Shown here in pieces: positions 16,509 to 24,763 of a stretch of 64,000 bases of DNA (positions within the stretch are counted from its first letter, which is position 1; every line of letters begins with the position of its first letter). The notes under the pieces are model-generated. The model ran no database searches. It saw only the letters and a program-made list of their open reading frames with translations, and was not told the DNA's origin. Both the position numbers and the translations under genes were made by a program. The stretch comes from Methanooceanicella nereidis (GTDB lineage Archaea; Halobacteriota; Methanocellia; Methanocellales; Methanocellaceae): positions 124,001 through 188,000 of the forward strand of contig NZ_PGCK01000006.1 in NCBI RefSeq assembly GCF_021023085.1. Reading direction: 5' to 3'.

Positions 16509-17150
16509 CTAAAATACCACTTCAGGCCCTGCCCACACTTCCAGTATCTTTACCGAATTATCGAACATCCACTGCGCCGTCACTTTATCCATAGACCCTA
16601 CGTTCTGGAATGTCCTTCTATGAGTGTCCATGGCACCGCTATCGTCAACCTTGCACAAGACCTCCACGCTGCCAGCGGTTTCTTTGCCGATGTTAAATGC
16701 TGTCACGGTCAAGGTCTTTACAGAAGAGTTGTTGGTTGAGCTCGCTGAGATCGAGTAGGTGTAAGTTATTAAAACTCCGTTTTCAAGGAAAGCGTTCACT
16801 TTATTGTCAACTACGGAAGTCTTGTTTTGCAGCGTGCCGTATTCCGATAAAAGGTCTTCATAGTCATTAGTTATCTTTATATGACTCTCGTTCAATTCGG
16901 AATAGCTGGCCGTAAGCGAAGTATATTTTGACTCAATGTCCAGATACGCCGCGTTAAGAGCGTCATAATCATCCTGCTTTTGCTTCAAGTCGGCATTTTT
17001 CTTACCGGTCTCATCATACAGTACATAAACGCCTGCGCACATGACGAGTACGACTATGACAAGTATTACGACCAGTCCGTTCTTTATAAGTGATCCTTTA
17101 TCTGCGGATCCCCCTTTACCCTGTAAGCTTTCAGTAGATCTTCTATCCAC
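16509..17150 (-). CDS. Membrane-anchored coiled-coil protein, 213 aa
   Basis: A short cytoplasmic N-terminus is followed by one membrane helix (about 25-47, LVVILVIVVLVMCAGVYVLY). About 70 residues of heptad-rich coiled coil come next (NADLKQKQDDYDALNAAYLD and on to SEYGTLQNKTS). A beta-rich C-terminal domain of about 90 residues (FLENGVLITYTYSISASSTN and on) resembles a FxLYD/CARDB-like extracellular module. No enzyme motif is present. Such proteins are common in methanogen envelopes. The neighbour upstream on the same strand is a sensor kinase (17344-19275), but the gap of about 190 bases makes an operon uncertain. Confidence 0.65.
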   Translation of the reverse strand: MDRRSTESLQGKGGSADKGSLIKNGLVVILVIVVLVMCAGVYVLYDETGKKNADLKQKQDDYDALNAAYLDIESKYTSLTASYSELNESHIKITNDYEDLLSEYGTLQNKTSVVDNKVNAFLENGVLITYTYSISASSTNNSSVKTLTVTAFNIGKETAGSVEVLCKVDDSGAMDTHRRTFQNVGSMDKVTAQWMFDNSVKILEVWAGPEVVF

Positions 17151-17343
17151 TAAACCATCCCCATAACTGTATACAGTATAATCGCATGTAGTATAAAATT
17201 ATTATTGATATAAGATATTAAAGAAAAATTTTCATTCATTTTCTGCAGCCTGTCTGCTGTGATCATACCATCCCGGCCTGAGCTTGATAAAAGACGGCCC
17301 CGGCTAATATCGGGATAACAAAAACGAATAAGAGAATAAATAT

Positions 17344-19275
17344 CTATTCACCCAGAGCCGGCAACATCACGACAAATTTACAGCCTTTGCTATGATCGCC
17401 GTGGACCCGGTCCTCCACCCAGAACCTTCCCCCAAAATCATCCACCAGCATATTGATCAGGTACAGGCCGAATCCTTTGCCTGAGACGCTTCTCCTGGAC
17501 TGGGATAAGCGTTCGAACAGCTTCTTTTTTAGTTCATCGTTTATACCGGGGCCGTTATCCTCAATAGTGACCATACAATAATCCTTACCATCCTCATTAA
17601 CGATCTTTTGGACAATATGGATCTCAAGATCACCCTTAGAATGTTTAATGGCATTTCCTGCTATGTTCGAGAAAACATCCCTGAGCAGCTCGTTAGCTTT
17701 AACATAACATCGGTCGCAGGGGCGATAACTGACATAGATATTCCTGTCTGACATACCTGAATACTGAGCCTGTACACCCTTGAGTATCCGGTCAAGGTCT
17801 ATGACCTCAGGCTTGTATACCCCTGCCCTTTCATTCTGTACTTTTCTAATGTTATCGATAAGTTCGGAACTATTCCTTAGCATTTCCAGCGGCTTGTCTA
17901 TCAGTAATGAATTATCGGTTTCGAGTTTGCCTTCAAGGTCCAAAATATCCTGAGCCAGCTCAAGATATCCCATAGAGATCTGGTTCATGTTGTTGATATC
18001 GTGCCCCATAAGGTCCACATAAAGCTCGGCATCGAACTTTGCCTTAAGCAGCTCTTCTTCAGTGCGTTTACGGTCAGTGATATCCTTAGCCATCTCGAAT
18101 CTGACACTGCGGCCGTCCGGCCACTTGATCATCCGGTCGACTATAAGATAATCTTTGTTCACGATTGAATTATGAAATTCCCACTGGTATGGCTCACCCT
18201 TATTTTGAAGTATTATCTCATTGCTGCAAAATTCGCAAGGTGAATCCCTGCCCTGTATCTCCCTGTAGCATATGCCGCCTGTAAGCTCTTTCCCGAATTG
18301 TTCTTTCATAGCCTTATTTGAGTACAGTATCTCATAGGTCTCCGGGTCTGAAACATATATCACTTCGTCAATACTATCGAATATCGACAATAACTGGGCT
18401 CTCTCGAAACCCAGGGTTTCTTCGGCCATGATCTTACTGGCGATCTCGGTCTTTAGCTTTTCATTGGTATCCAGTAGCTCGGCAGTCCGTTCGCGGACTT
18501 TATTTTCAAGCTCATCGTATGCTTTGCGAAGCTTTTCTTTAGCCTGCTTATGCAATATTCTTGCCCTTAAGGATATTATCCCGTAGGTCAGATTATCTGC
18601 AAGCTCTTTTAATAGTTCCAGCTCTTTTGTGTCGAAAGCGTCAGGCCTTTCCGAATATATCGCCAGAGCCCCTAAAGGCTCACCGTTCTCTATCATGGGG
18701 AGGCTTATAGCTGAGGCATATCCTCTTTTAATAGCCTCCGCACGCCACGGTAAAAATTTAGGGTCTGTCAGGATATTTCTTGATATACACGGCTCTTTGG
18801 TCCTGATGGACGTGCCAAAAGGTCCCCTTCCCCTGTCGGTGTCATTAATTGTGACCCGGACGTTATCCAGATAACCATCATCATATCCTGCACGTGCCGC
18901 AGGCCGCACATTACCGCCATCCTCGATAAGCCCGATCCATGCCAGCCGATATCCCCCGACTTCAACTATGATCCGGCAAATTTCATCTAAAAGAGCGCGT
19001 TCTTCTGTGGCATGAACTAATGCCGCATCACACTTTGATAAAGCTTCCAGCGCCCGGTTTGCCTGACGCAGGCTTTCGACGGTCCCCTCATGGTCCACTA
19101 ACAGGTCATTAAGTGAATAATTTCCCTTGTGAAACTCTGAGGTCAGTTCATCTACGATCCTTTTCAGTTCTTCCAGGGTATCAAGAAGCCCGTATATTTC
19201 TATGAGGAGTTGTTCTTTCGTCTTGTTCTCATAGTCATTATCAGTTAGATAAGACCTCATCTTATAGCGACTCAA
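17344..19275 (-). CDS. GAF-PAS sensor histidine kinase (HK1)
   Basis: This 643-residue soluble sensor kinase is built as an N-terminal helical region (1-80), a GAF domain (about 80-245, including GYRLAWIGLIEDGG and GEPLGALAIYSERPDAFD), a coiled linker, and a PAS domain (about 290-405) with an unusual CYREIQGRDSPCEFCS cluster that could hold a metal or redox group. The phospho-acceptor region is AELYVDLMGHDINNMNQISM. The ATPase has N-box NAIKHSKG, G1 DNGPGI and G2 GKGFGLYL. No membrane helix is seen, so the signal is cytoplasmic. No response regulator lies beside it. Three paralogues with the same kinase core occur in this window. Confidence 0.9.
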   Translation of the reverse strand: MSRYKMRSYLTDNDYENKTKEQLLIEIYGLLDTLEELKRIVDELTSEFHKGNYSLNDLLVDHEGTVESLRQANRALEALSKCDAALVHATEERALLDEICRIIVEVGGYRLAWIGLIEDGGNVRPAARAGYDDGYLDNVRVTINDTDRGRGPFGTSIRTKEPCISRNILTDPKFLPWRAEAIKRGYASAISLPMIENGEPLGALAIYSERPDAFDTKELELLKELADNLTYGIISLRARILHKQAKEKLRKAYDELENKVRERTAELLDTNEKLKTEIASKIMAEETLGFERAQLLSIFDSIDEVIYVSDPETYEILYSNKAMKEQFGKELTGGICYREIQGRDSPCEFCSNEIILQNKGEPYQWEFHNSIVNKDYLIVDRMIKWPDGRSVRFEMAKDITDRKRTEEELLKAKFDAELYVDLMGHDINNMNQISMGYLELAQDILDLEGKLETDNSLLIDKPLEMLRNSSELIDNIRKVQNERAGVYKPEVIDLDRILKGVQAQYSGMSDRNIYVSYRPCDRCYVKANELLRDVFSNIAGNAIKHSKGDLEIHIVQKIVNEDGKDYCMVTIEDNGPGINDELKKKLFERLSQSRRSVSGKGFGLYLINMLVDDFGGRFWVEDRVHGDHSKGCKFVVMLPALGE

Positions 19276-19674
19276 TTATCATAAACACCAATAATATAAA
19301 ATTTTTTAGGATAAGGAGAAATATAAAATAATATACTGATAAAACTTATTTTTATTCAGTGGTCTTATTCATAAAAGTATCGATGAAATATCAATGATTT
19401 TAAATTCTAGAATAATTGCTCTCTATATCTTTTTAATAGTGAAGCCGAATATTATCTTTATGCCTTCACCGGGCGATATGCAGGACGAGATATTATCCTG
19501 CCCAATCCTTACTGGCTAACATATCCCTATCCCTAAGTTATCCCCCGCCGGTACTATAAGGCCATTATTGGTTTTATCATAACGCTAATTCACGAATTTC
19601 AATCTGTATAGTCATCATAGGTTTACTCTGTTAAAAAGTGCTTTTTGTCGAAGAGTGATAAGCCATGATAAGAT
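19276..19674. other. Intergenic gap between two sensor kinase genes
   Basis: About 400 bases without a plausible gene. It holds the promoter of HK1 (TTATATTATTGG and AT-rich runs on the minus strand near 19280-19340) and the region after the HK2 stop. No repeat or RNA structure was recognised. Confidence 0.5.
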
Positions 19675-21861
19675 TCATGGATCTACAGCCGGTATCATAA
19701 CAATAAACCTGCTGCCTTTTTTATGGTCACCGGGTACTCTATCCTCGACAAATATTTTTCCCTTAAAGTCATCGACCAGCGTCTTTACCAGGAACAATCC
19801 CATACCTCTGCCGCTTACTCTGCCTTTTTCCTTTTTTAGTCTCGTGAAGAGCCTGTCCTTTAATTCATCATGAATACCGGGCCCGTCATCCTCTATTATG
19901 ACCATACAGTATTTTTTATTATGTTCCGTCACGAGAGAAGTTTTTACGGAAATATTTATTGGACCGGTCGAATGTTTTATAGAATTTCCGATAATATTGC
20001 TAAAGACGTCGGCAAGCAGCTCATTAGCAAGGACACATGAGCCATTATCCGAAGAATATTTTATGTTGATGTCCCTTTCCGGTATATTCGAGTATTGGGA
20101 AATCGTTTTTTCCACGATATTACAAAGGTCGATAACTTCGGGCTCATATTCCCCGTTTTTCTCCCTCTGTATCTTTTTAACGTTATCGATGATCTTCGTG
20201 CTGTTTTTCATAGCCTCTAAGGATTTTTCCAGTAACACGCGATCATCTTCCCCGATATTGCATTCCAGTTCCATGATGTTCAGGGCGAGCTCAAGAAATC
20301 CCATGGAGATCTGGTTCATATTGCTGATATCGTGGCTCATCAGATCGACATATAGCTCTGCCTGCATTTTGGCATCTACCAATGCTTTTTCGGCCTTTTT
20401 CCTTTCAGTGATATCCTGCGATATTCCTATCAGTCTGACAGGATGGCCATTATCATCATAAACGGGCTCGCATTCATTATAGATCATCCTTTCAGTACCG
20501 TCAGGGTGCATCATACTACCCTCTATTGTCGTTAGTTTTCCGTTCATGAGAAAATCATCGATAGAGTTTTTGACATACATCACATATTCAGGATTGAGAA
20601 GACTCATTATCATTTCATAAGATATCTCGGTACCGGGCCTGATACCTGATATATTATACATTTCATCCGACCATGTGAACCGGTTATTTCTTAAATCCCA
20701 CTCCCAGCTTCCTATGCGGGCTATTTTCTGGGCTTTAAGCAAGTTCGCCTCGCTCTTGCGTAATTCTTCTTCCGTCTTTTTAATATCCGTGATGTCCCTG
20801 GAAATACCCATAACGCATGTCACGTTGCCATGTTTATCGAAGATAGGGGCAAGTTTTACATGAAGCCAGTATTCCCTCGTATAGAAATCATGCACATGCT
20901 CCGATTTATACGGCCTGCCAGTTCCGAAGACCGTACACAACCCTTTTTTCATATGTTGAAATGTCTGGCCGGGAAACAAGCTTTTCAGAGGTTTATCTAT
21001 GGCTTCTTCCTGGCCCATACCCAGCGCGGCCGCCGCGGAACGGTTCAAATATTTTACATACAGTCTCCTGTCAATGATAAAAATAAAATCCTCAGCGTTC
21101 TCGGCCAGAAGCCGGTATCGTTCTTCGCTGCGACTTAAATCATCTTCCATTTTTTTATGCTGTGTAATATCCAGTCCAGTCACTATGGTCGCTGGTTTAC
21201 CTTTAAATTCTATATCACCTATCTTTATAAATGCCCATTTCTCTTTTCCGTCCCGGGTGACAAATTTAATTTCATATCCTGAAGACACATCTTTCCCGGC
21301 CAGTTTATCACTGCGGCGATCGCTCAAGATCTTACCATATTCAGGAGAAATGATGTCATAAAAAGACATATTGTCAAGGTCTTCTTTCTTGTACCCGCAT
21401 ATCTTTTCAGCAGCGGGATTTACATATAATAATTTGCCATCCTGATGCAGGCATATCCCGGTCGATGATGTTTCGGCTAAAATGCGGAACAATTCTTCTC
21501 CATCTCTTAATGCCTTAACTGTATTTTTGTATGCCGTAAGATCGGTAAAAAATGCATAATGATATAACGGATCGCCGGATCCGTCAAATATTGTATGAAA
21601 GTTTAACTCTACAGGGATACGGGTGCCATCTTTTTTAAAATATTCCTTTTCATATTTTACAGGTTTCTTATCACAGAGGTTTTTTTCTATGATCTTTGCT
21701 TCTATATCCTGCCACTCCACTGGTGTCAGATCTTTACATAAGTTTATTTTTTTCAATTCTTGATTATCATAACCGATCAATTCACAAAATGCACTGTTGC
21801 AATCGAATAAAAGACCGTCTGTGTACGCAGCTGCAAATGGCTGTGATGTGTCCTTTAGCAC
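19675..21861 (-). CDS. Multi-PAS sensor histidine kinase (HK2)
   Basis: This cytoplasmic kinase of at least 728 residues has four PAS/PAC units (about 1-120, 122-245, 246-365 and 366-490; each PAC ends in a phrase like GISRDITDIKKTEEEL). The kinase core has AELYVDLMSHDISNMNQISM, N-box NSIKHSTG, G1 DDGPGI and G2 GRGMGLFL, and ends RVPGDHKKGSRFIVMIPA. PAS units could bind haem, flavin or a small ligand, but none shows a decisive residue. The GTG at 21861 has no ribosome-binding site. The same frame stays open for 35 more codons, up to an ATA at 21966 placed six bases after GGGGGG, so the true start may be there (see findings). Confidence 0.9.
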   Translation of the reverse strand: MLKDTSQPFAAAYTDGLLFDCNSAFCELIGYDNQELKKINLCKDLTPVEWQDIEAKIIEKNLCDKKPVKYEKEYFKKDGTRIPVELNFHTIFDGSGDPLYHYAFFTDLTAYKNTVKALRDGEELFRILAETSSTGICLHQDGKLLYVNPAAEKICGYKKEDLDNMSFYDIISPEYGKILSDRRSDKLAGKDVSSGYEIKFVTRDGKEKWAFIKIGDIEFKGKPATIVTGLDITQHKKMEDDLSRSEERYRLLAENAEDFIFIIDRRLYVKYLNRSAAAALGMGQEEAIDKPLKSLFPGQTFQHMKKGLCTVFGTGRPYKSEHVHDFYTREYWLHVKLAPIFDKHGNVTCVMGISRDITDIKKTEEELRKSEANLLKAQKIARIGSWEWDLRNNRFTWSDEMYNISGIRPGTEISYEMIMSLLNPEYVMYVKNSIDDFLMNGKLTTIEGSMMHPDGTERMIYNECEPVYDDNGHPVRLIGISQDITERKKAEKALVDAKMQAELYVDLMSHDISNMNQISMGFLELALNIMELECNIGEDDRVLLEKSLEAMKNSTKIIDNVKKIQREKNGEYEPEVIDLCNIVEKTISQYSNIPERDINIKYSSDNGSCVLANELLADVFSNIIGNSIKHSTGPINISVKTSLVTEHNKKYCMVIIEDDGPGIHDELKDRLFTRLKKEKGRVSGRGMGLFLVKTLVDDFKGKIFVEDRVPGDHKKGSRFIVMIPAVDP

Positions 21862-22129
21862 GAATATTAAAAAATCAAGACCATTGCTAAGATCGTTATG
21901 ATCATTTTTTAAAGATCTTATCTTATCCTCCGGGGATCTTTTTGATGGACTCTTACCGGGATATATAGCAAACCCCCCTTAAATAATACATAATAAAATT
22001 TAATCATAATTTAATTTATTTATGAATAAAATATATATTTGGAACTAAGTGAATATATTTATAATTATTTAAAATCCTTTTTTGTGATAAGTGTTAAATA
22101 TAGTTTGTAACAACTGTTACATAGAAAAT

Positions 22130-22675
22130 ATGTCGGGCAACAAATGGTTATTACTTCTCTCACAAACGCCGTCATCTCTCTCGAGCTTGAGAGTCGGCGT
22201 ATGGCGCCGCATGCGCGCGAAAGGCGCGGTAAGCCTTCAGAACGGGGCATGGGCCCTGCCGGACTCGCCAAAGAACGGGCAGTTCGCGAAAGATACTGCA
22301 TCGTTCATAAGGTCGGAAGGCGGCAATGCCTTTGTCTTTATTGTCACATCCGCGGAAGATGATGAAAACCGATCCATAACAGATATGTTCCGGAATAATA
22401 TCGACGAGGAATATATCGAATTAATAAGCCGCTGTCGAGATCTTCGTTCAGAGCTTGAGAAGGAGACTCGACAGAAAAAGTTCACATTCGCCGAGCTTGA
22501 CGAAAATGAGGAAGACCTGCAAAAGCTGACAGGCTGGCTTAGAAAGATCCGCTCACGTGATTTCTTTAAGGGCCTTAAGGCGGACGATGCTGATAAAGAA
22601 CTTGAACGCTGCCGGAAAGACCTGGAGGCCTTTGAGCAGGAAGTATACAGGGCTGAAGGGCTGGACAATGTCTGA
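22130..22675 (+). CDS. chrB: ChrB N-terminal domain protein (chromate-resistance regulator family)
   Basis: This 181-residue protein starts MSGNKWLLLLSQTPSSLSSL and continues RVGVWRRMRAKGAVSLQNGA and WALPDSPKN. That is the hallmark of the ChrB N-terminal domain, a winged-helix-like fold. The second half is helical, with a coiled coil (RDLRSELEKETRQKKFTFAE and EDLQKLTGWLRKIRSRDFF). The ChrB C-terminal domain is absent, as in many stand-alone versions. A TTAAATATA box at 22094-22102 lies about 28 bases upstream, so the message is probably leaderless from ATG 22130. The upstream GTG at 22091 would overlap the TATA box. It overlaps the MFS gene by eight bases, so the two are co-expressed and it may control that transporter. 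Confidence 0.82.
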   Translation: MSGNKWLLLLSQTPSSLSSLRVGVWRRMRAKGAVSLQNGAWALPDSPKNGQFAKDTASFIRSEGGNAFVFIVTSAEDDENRSITDMFRNNIDEEYIELISRCRDLRSELEKETRQKKFTFAELDENEEDLQKLTGWLRKIRSRDFFKGLKADDADKELERCRKDLEAFEQEVYRAEGLDNV

Positions 22676-23882
22676 CGCCGGTAAAATGTTCTTGAATATC
22701 CCGAGATCAAGGCTTATGGTCTATCTCCTGATATTGAGCCTTGCAGGTTTCGTGACGTCTTTTGGCGCCCATATAATAGCAGTCAACCTCCCCTCATATG
22801 CAAAAATGGCAGGTACGGGATTTTTCGGGATCGGCGTGCTCATCGCGATATATGATCTTGCGGAGGTCATAGCGAAACCGGTGTTCGGGTTCGTGGCCGA
22901 TAAAAAAGGCATGAAAGTGACGATGATCGCCGGCCTTCTGGTGTTCTCTTTATCGTCCCTTTTGTACATTGTACTGGACCCGGCGTTGCTTATACTGGTA
23001 AGATTATTGCAGGGTATCGGTGCTGCCGCGTTTTCCGTAGCTTCAATGGCTCTTGTGGCAGAATATTTCAAGAATGACCTTGAAGGACCTATGGGCATAT
23101 ACAATGCAATAAAAGGCCTGGGATACGTTATCAGCCCGGTGGTAGGCGGCGCCATTGTGCTCTATTCGGATTTTTCATATTTATTCGTGGCATGTTTCTT
23201 TGTAGGGATCGCGGTCATGTTCGTGGGGTTATTTATCAAAAGAGACTCGGGGAACAAAAAGTTCGATGACGATGACGACGATGATATTATGCGCTTTATC
23301 GGGTCGTTCAAGGATTCCAGGTTCTTGCCGTGGTATCTTGTCACCATGGTAAATATGATGCTAATGGCCATACTATTCGGGTTTTTACCGGTATACCTGA
23401 ATGTTTCGGGTTTCGATCCGCTGATGGCAGGATCCGTAATGGCCGCCGTTGCCTTAGCGTTCCTGACGATACAGCCCCTTTCAGGAGTAATCTCAAAAAG
23501 ACTGGGTTTTTCAAGGACCATACTGGCAGGCCTGGCTGCAGAGGCGCTATTTTTGATGATCATACCATTTACTTCGGGATGGCTAACAGTAATTGTATCG
23601 ATCCTGGATGCGGCAGCAATAGGAGTCATATGGACGCTTGGCGCGGTCGCAGTAGCTAAAGCGGCATATGAGGGAGAAATGGGTCTTGCGATGGGTAATC
23701 TCGGGTCTTATAAAGAGATAGGAGATATGGCAGGCCCGCTGGCCATCGGGTTAATATCCCAGTTCATATCACTGACCGCAGGTTTTGTTTTATGCGGTAT
23801 GCTGGGCCTGGCAGTGCTGGCGCCGCTTATCCTGGGATCCTTAAGGTCGAGGACAATAAGCATAACGAAGATAGCCAGGTAA
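22668..23882 (+). CDS. MFS transporter linked to chrB
   Basis: This 404-residue major facilitator protein has about twelve membrane segments. The cytoplasmic loop between helices 2 and 3 reads GFVADKKGMKVTMIAGLL (motif A-like). The central loop contains a run of acidic residues (KKFDDDDDDDIMRF), which is unusual. The substrate is unknown, though efflux of an anion or drug is plausible given the ChrB partner. ATG 22668 lies inside the end of chrB and gives a normal-length N-terminus. A reading that starts at 22557 would add 37 residues inside chrB and is unlikely. A hairpin terminator follows. Confidence 0.88.
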   Translation: MSDAGKMFLNIPRSRLMVYLLILSLAGFVTSFGAHIIAVNLPSYAKMAGTGFFGIGVLIAIYDLAEVIAKPVFGFVADKKGMKVTMIAGLLVFSLSSLLYIVLDPALLILVRLLQGIGAAAFSVASMALVAEYFKNDLEGPMGIYNAIKGLGYVISPVVGGAIVLYSDFSYLFVACFFVGIAVMFVGLFIKRDSGNKKFDDDDDDDIMRFIGSFKDSRFLPWYLVTMVNMMLMAILFGFLPVYLNVSGFDPLMAGSVMAAVALAFLTIQPLSGVISKRLGFSRTILAGLAAEALFLMIIPFTSGWLTVIVSILDAAAIGVIWTLGAVAVAKAAYEGEMGLAMGNLGSYKEIGDMAGPLAIGLISQFISLTAGFVLCGMLGLAVLAPLILGSLRSRTISITKIAR

Positions 23883-23903
23883 CTGCCTATAAAGATTTTA
23901 AAG

Positions 23904-23936
23904 CCGGACCTATCCGGATAAATTTTCTATTTTTCT
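23904..23936 (+). terminator. Terminator after the chrB-MFS operon
   Basis: CCGGA (23904-23908) and TCCGG (23913-23917) form a 5-bp stem with a four-base loop, followed by TAAATTTTCTATTTTTC. Confidence 0.6.
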
Positions 23937-24008
23937 TATACATACCAACAATAAAATGGCTCATATAAATATTATTTAACATAAATTACCATATGAATTA
24001 ATGTGGTC

Positions 24009-24620
24009 ATGATGCCTGCTAAAGAATCCCTTGAAAGATACCGCAAAAAGCGGGATCTCTCTGCTACGCCTGAACCTGAGGGCGACGATAATAAAACATC
24101 GAAAGGACACATATTCGTGATCCAGAAGCATGACGCCAGCAACCTGCACTACGATTTTCGACTTGAGGTCAATGGCGTCCTTAAGTCCTGGGCAGTCCCG
24201 AAAGGGCCGTCGACAGACCCGGATGTTAAACGGCTGGCAATGCCTACCGAAGACCATCCTTTAGAGTATGCCGGGTTTGAAGGAGTGATACCTGAAGGCC
24301 ATTACGGCGCCGGCACCGTCATGGTGTGGGATACCGGAACGTATCGTAATTTAAGGCATGACAAAGAAAATAATGAGATCTCGATGGAAGATTCCATAAA
24401 TAAGGGAAAGATAGAGGTATGGCTGGACGGTAAAAAATTGAAAGGCGGCTATGTCATTATACGCACAAACCTGGGCGGTAAAGAGAGCTGGCTTCTTAAA
24501 AAGATGAAAGATGATATGGCGGATCCGCGGCGTGATCCGGTAAGCACGGAACCTGATTCGGCAAAAACAGGGCGCTCGCTTGAGGAGATCGCCGGAGAGA
24601 AAGGCGATAAAAAAGAATGA
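24009..24620 (+). CDS. LigD-type 3'-phosphoesterase (PE domain) protein
   Basis: This is a stand-alone version of the phosphoesterase domain of bacterial LigD, which trims 3'-phosphates and ribonucleotides from DNA ends before ligation. The conserved block is clear: HIFVIQKHDASNLHYDFRLE (metal-binding His and Asp), SWAVPKGPS, RLAMPTEDHPLEYAGFEGVI, and PEGHYGAGTVMVWDTGTY. All expected His, Asp and Glu positions appear intact. About 60 charged residues follow the core. ATG 24009 or 24012 are equally possible starts. The next gene, overlapping by four bases, is a decayed DNA ligase, so the two were once a DNA-end-repair operon. Confidence 0.9.
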   Translation: MMPAKESLERYRKKRDLSATPEPEGDDNKTSKGHIFVIQKHDASNLHYDFRLEVNGVLKSWAVPKGPSTDPDVKRLAMPTEDHPLEYAGFEGVIPEGHYGAGTVMVWDTGTYRNLRHDKENNEISMEDSINKGKIEVWLDGKKLKGGYVIIRTNLGGKESWLLKKMKDDMADPRRDPVSTEPDSAKTGRSLEEIAGEKGDKKE

Positions 24621-24763
24621 ACAGTATATTTGAGAACCTGCCGGAGAAAGCTAAAGAGCGGCTTGAGAAAAAAGATCAGCCAGAATGGATAAAGCAACGC
24701 TGGCGAATATCACGCATGATCGGTTTTCAGATAAGAAACGGATCTATGCTGTAAAGGGCATCA
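24617..24763 (+). pseudogene. Remnant of a LigD-like ATP-dependent DNA ligase
   Basis: An ATG overlapping the phosphoesterase stop opens a frame that reads MNSIFENLPEKAKERLEKKD and then QPEWIK. This is how archaeal and bacterial LigD ligase domains begin. After WIK the expected continuation appears only in the next frame, as TLANITHDRFSDKKRIYAVKG, matching the usual P-M-L-A-x-L-T-x-x-x-F-S-D-x-x-W-I-x-E-x-K-x-D-G. One missing base near 24695 (AAG-CCA read as AAG-CA) explains the shift. The match stops at the point where the catalytic lysine would follow, and the convergent lipoprotein gene begins. The gene is therefore both frameshifted and truncated, and cannot make a ligase. Confidence 0.75.

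Noticed and set aside
24617-24754. Intact 45-residue small gene after the phosphoesterase
   Set aside because: The second half of the ligase start appears in the shifted frame, so a frameshifted ligase remnant explains it better.
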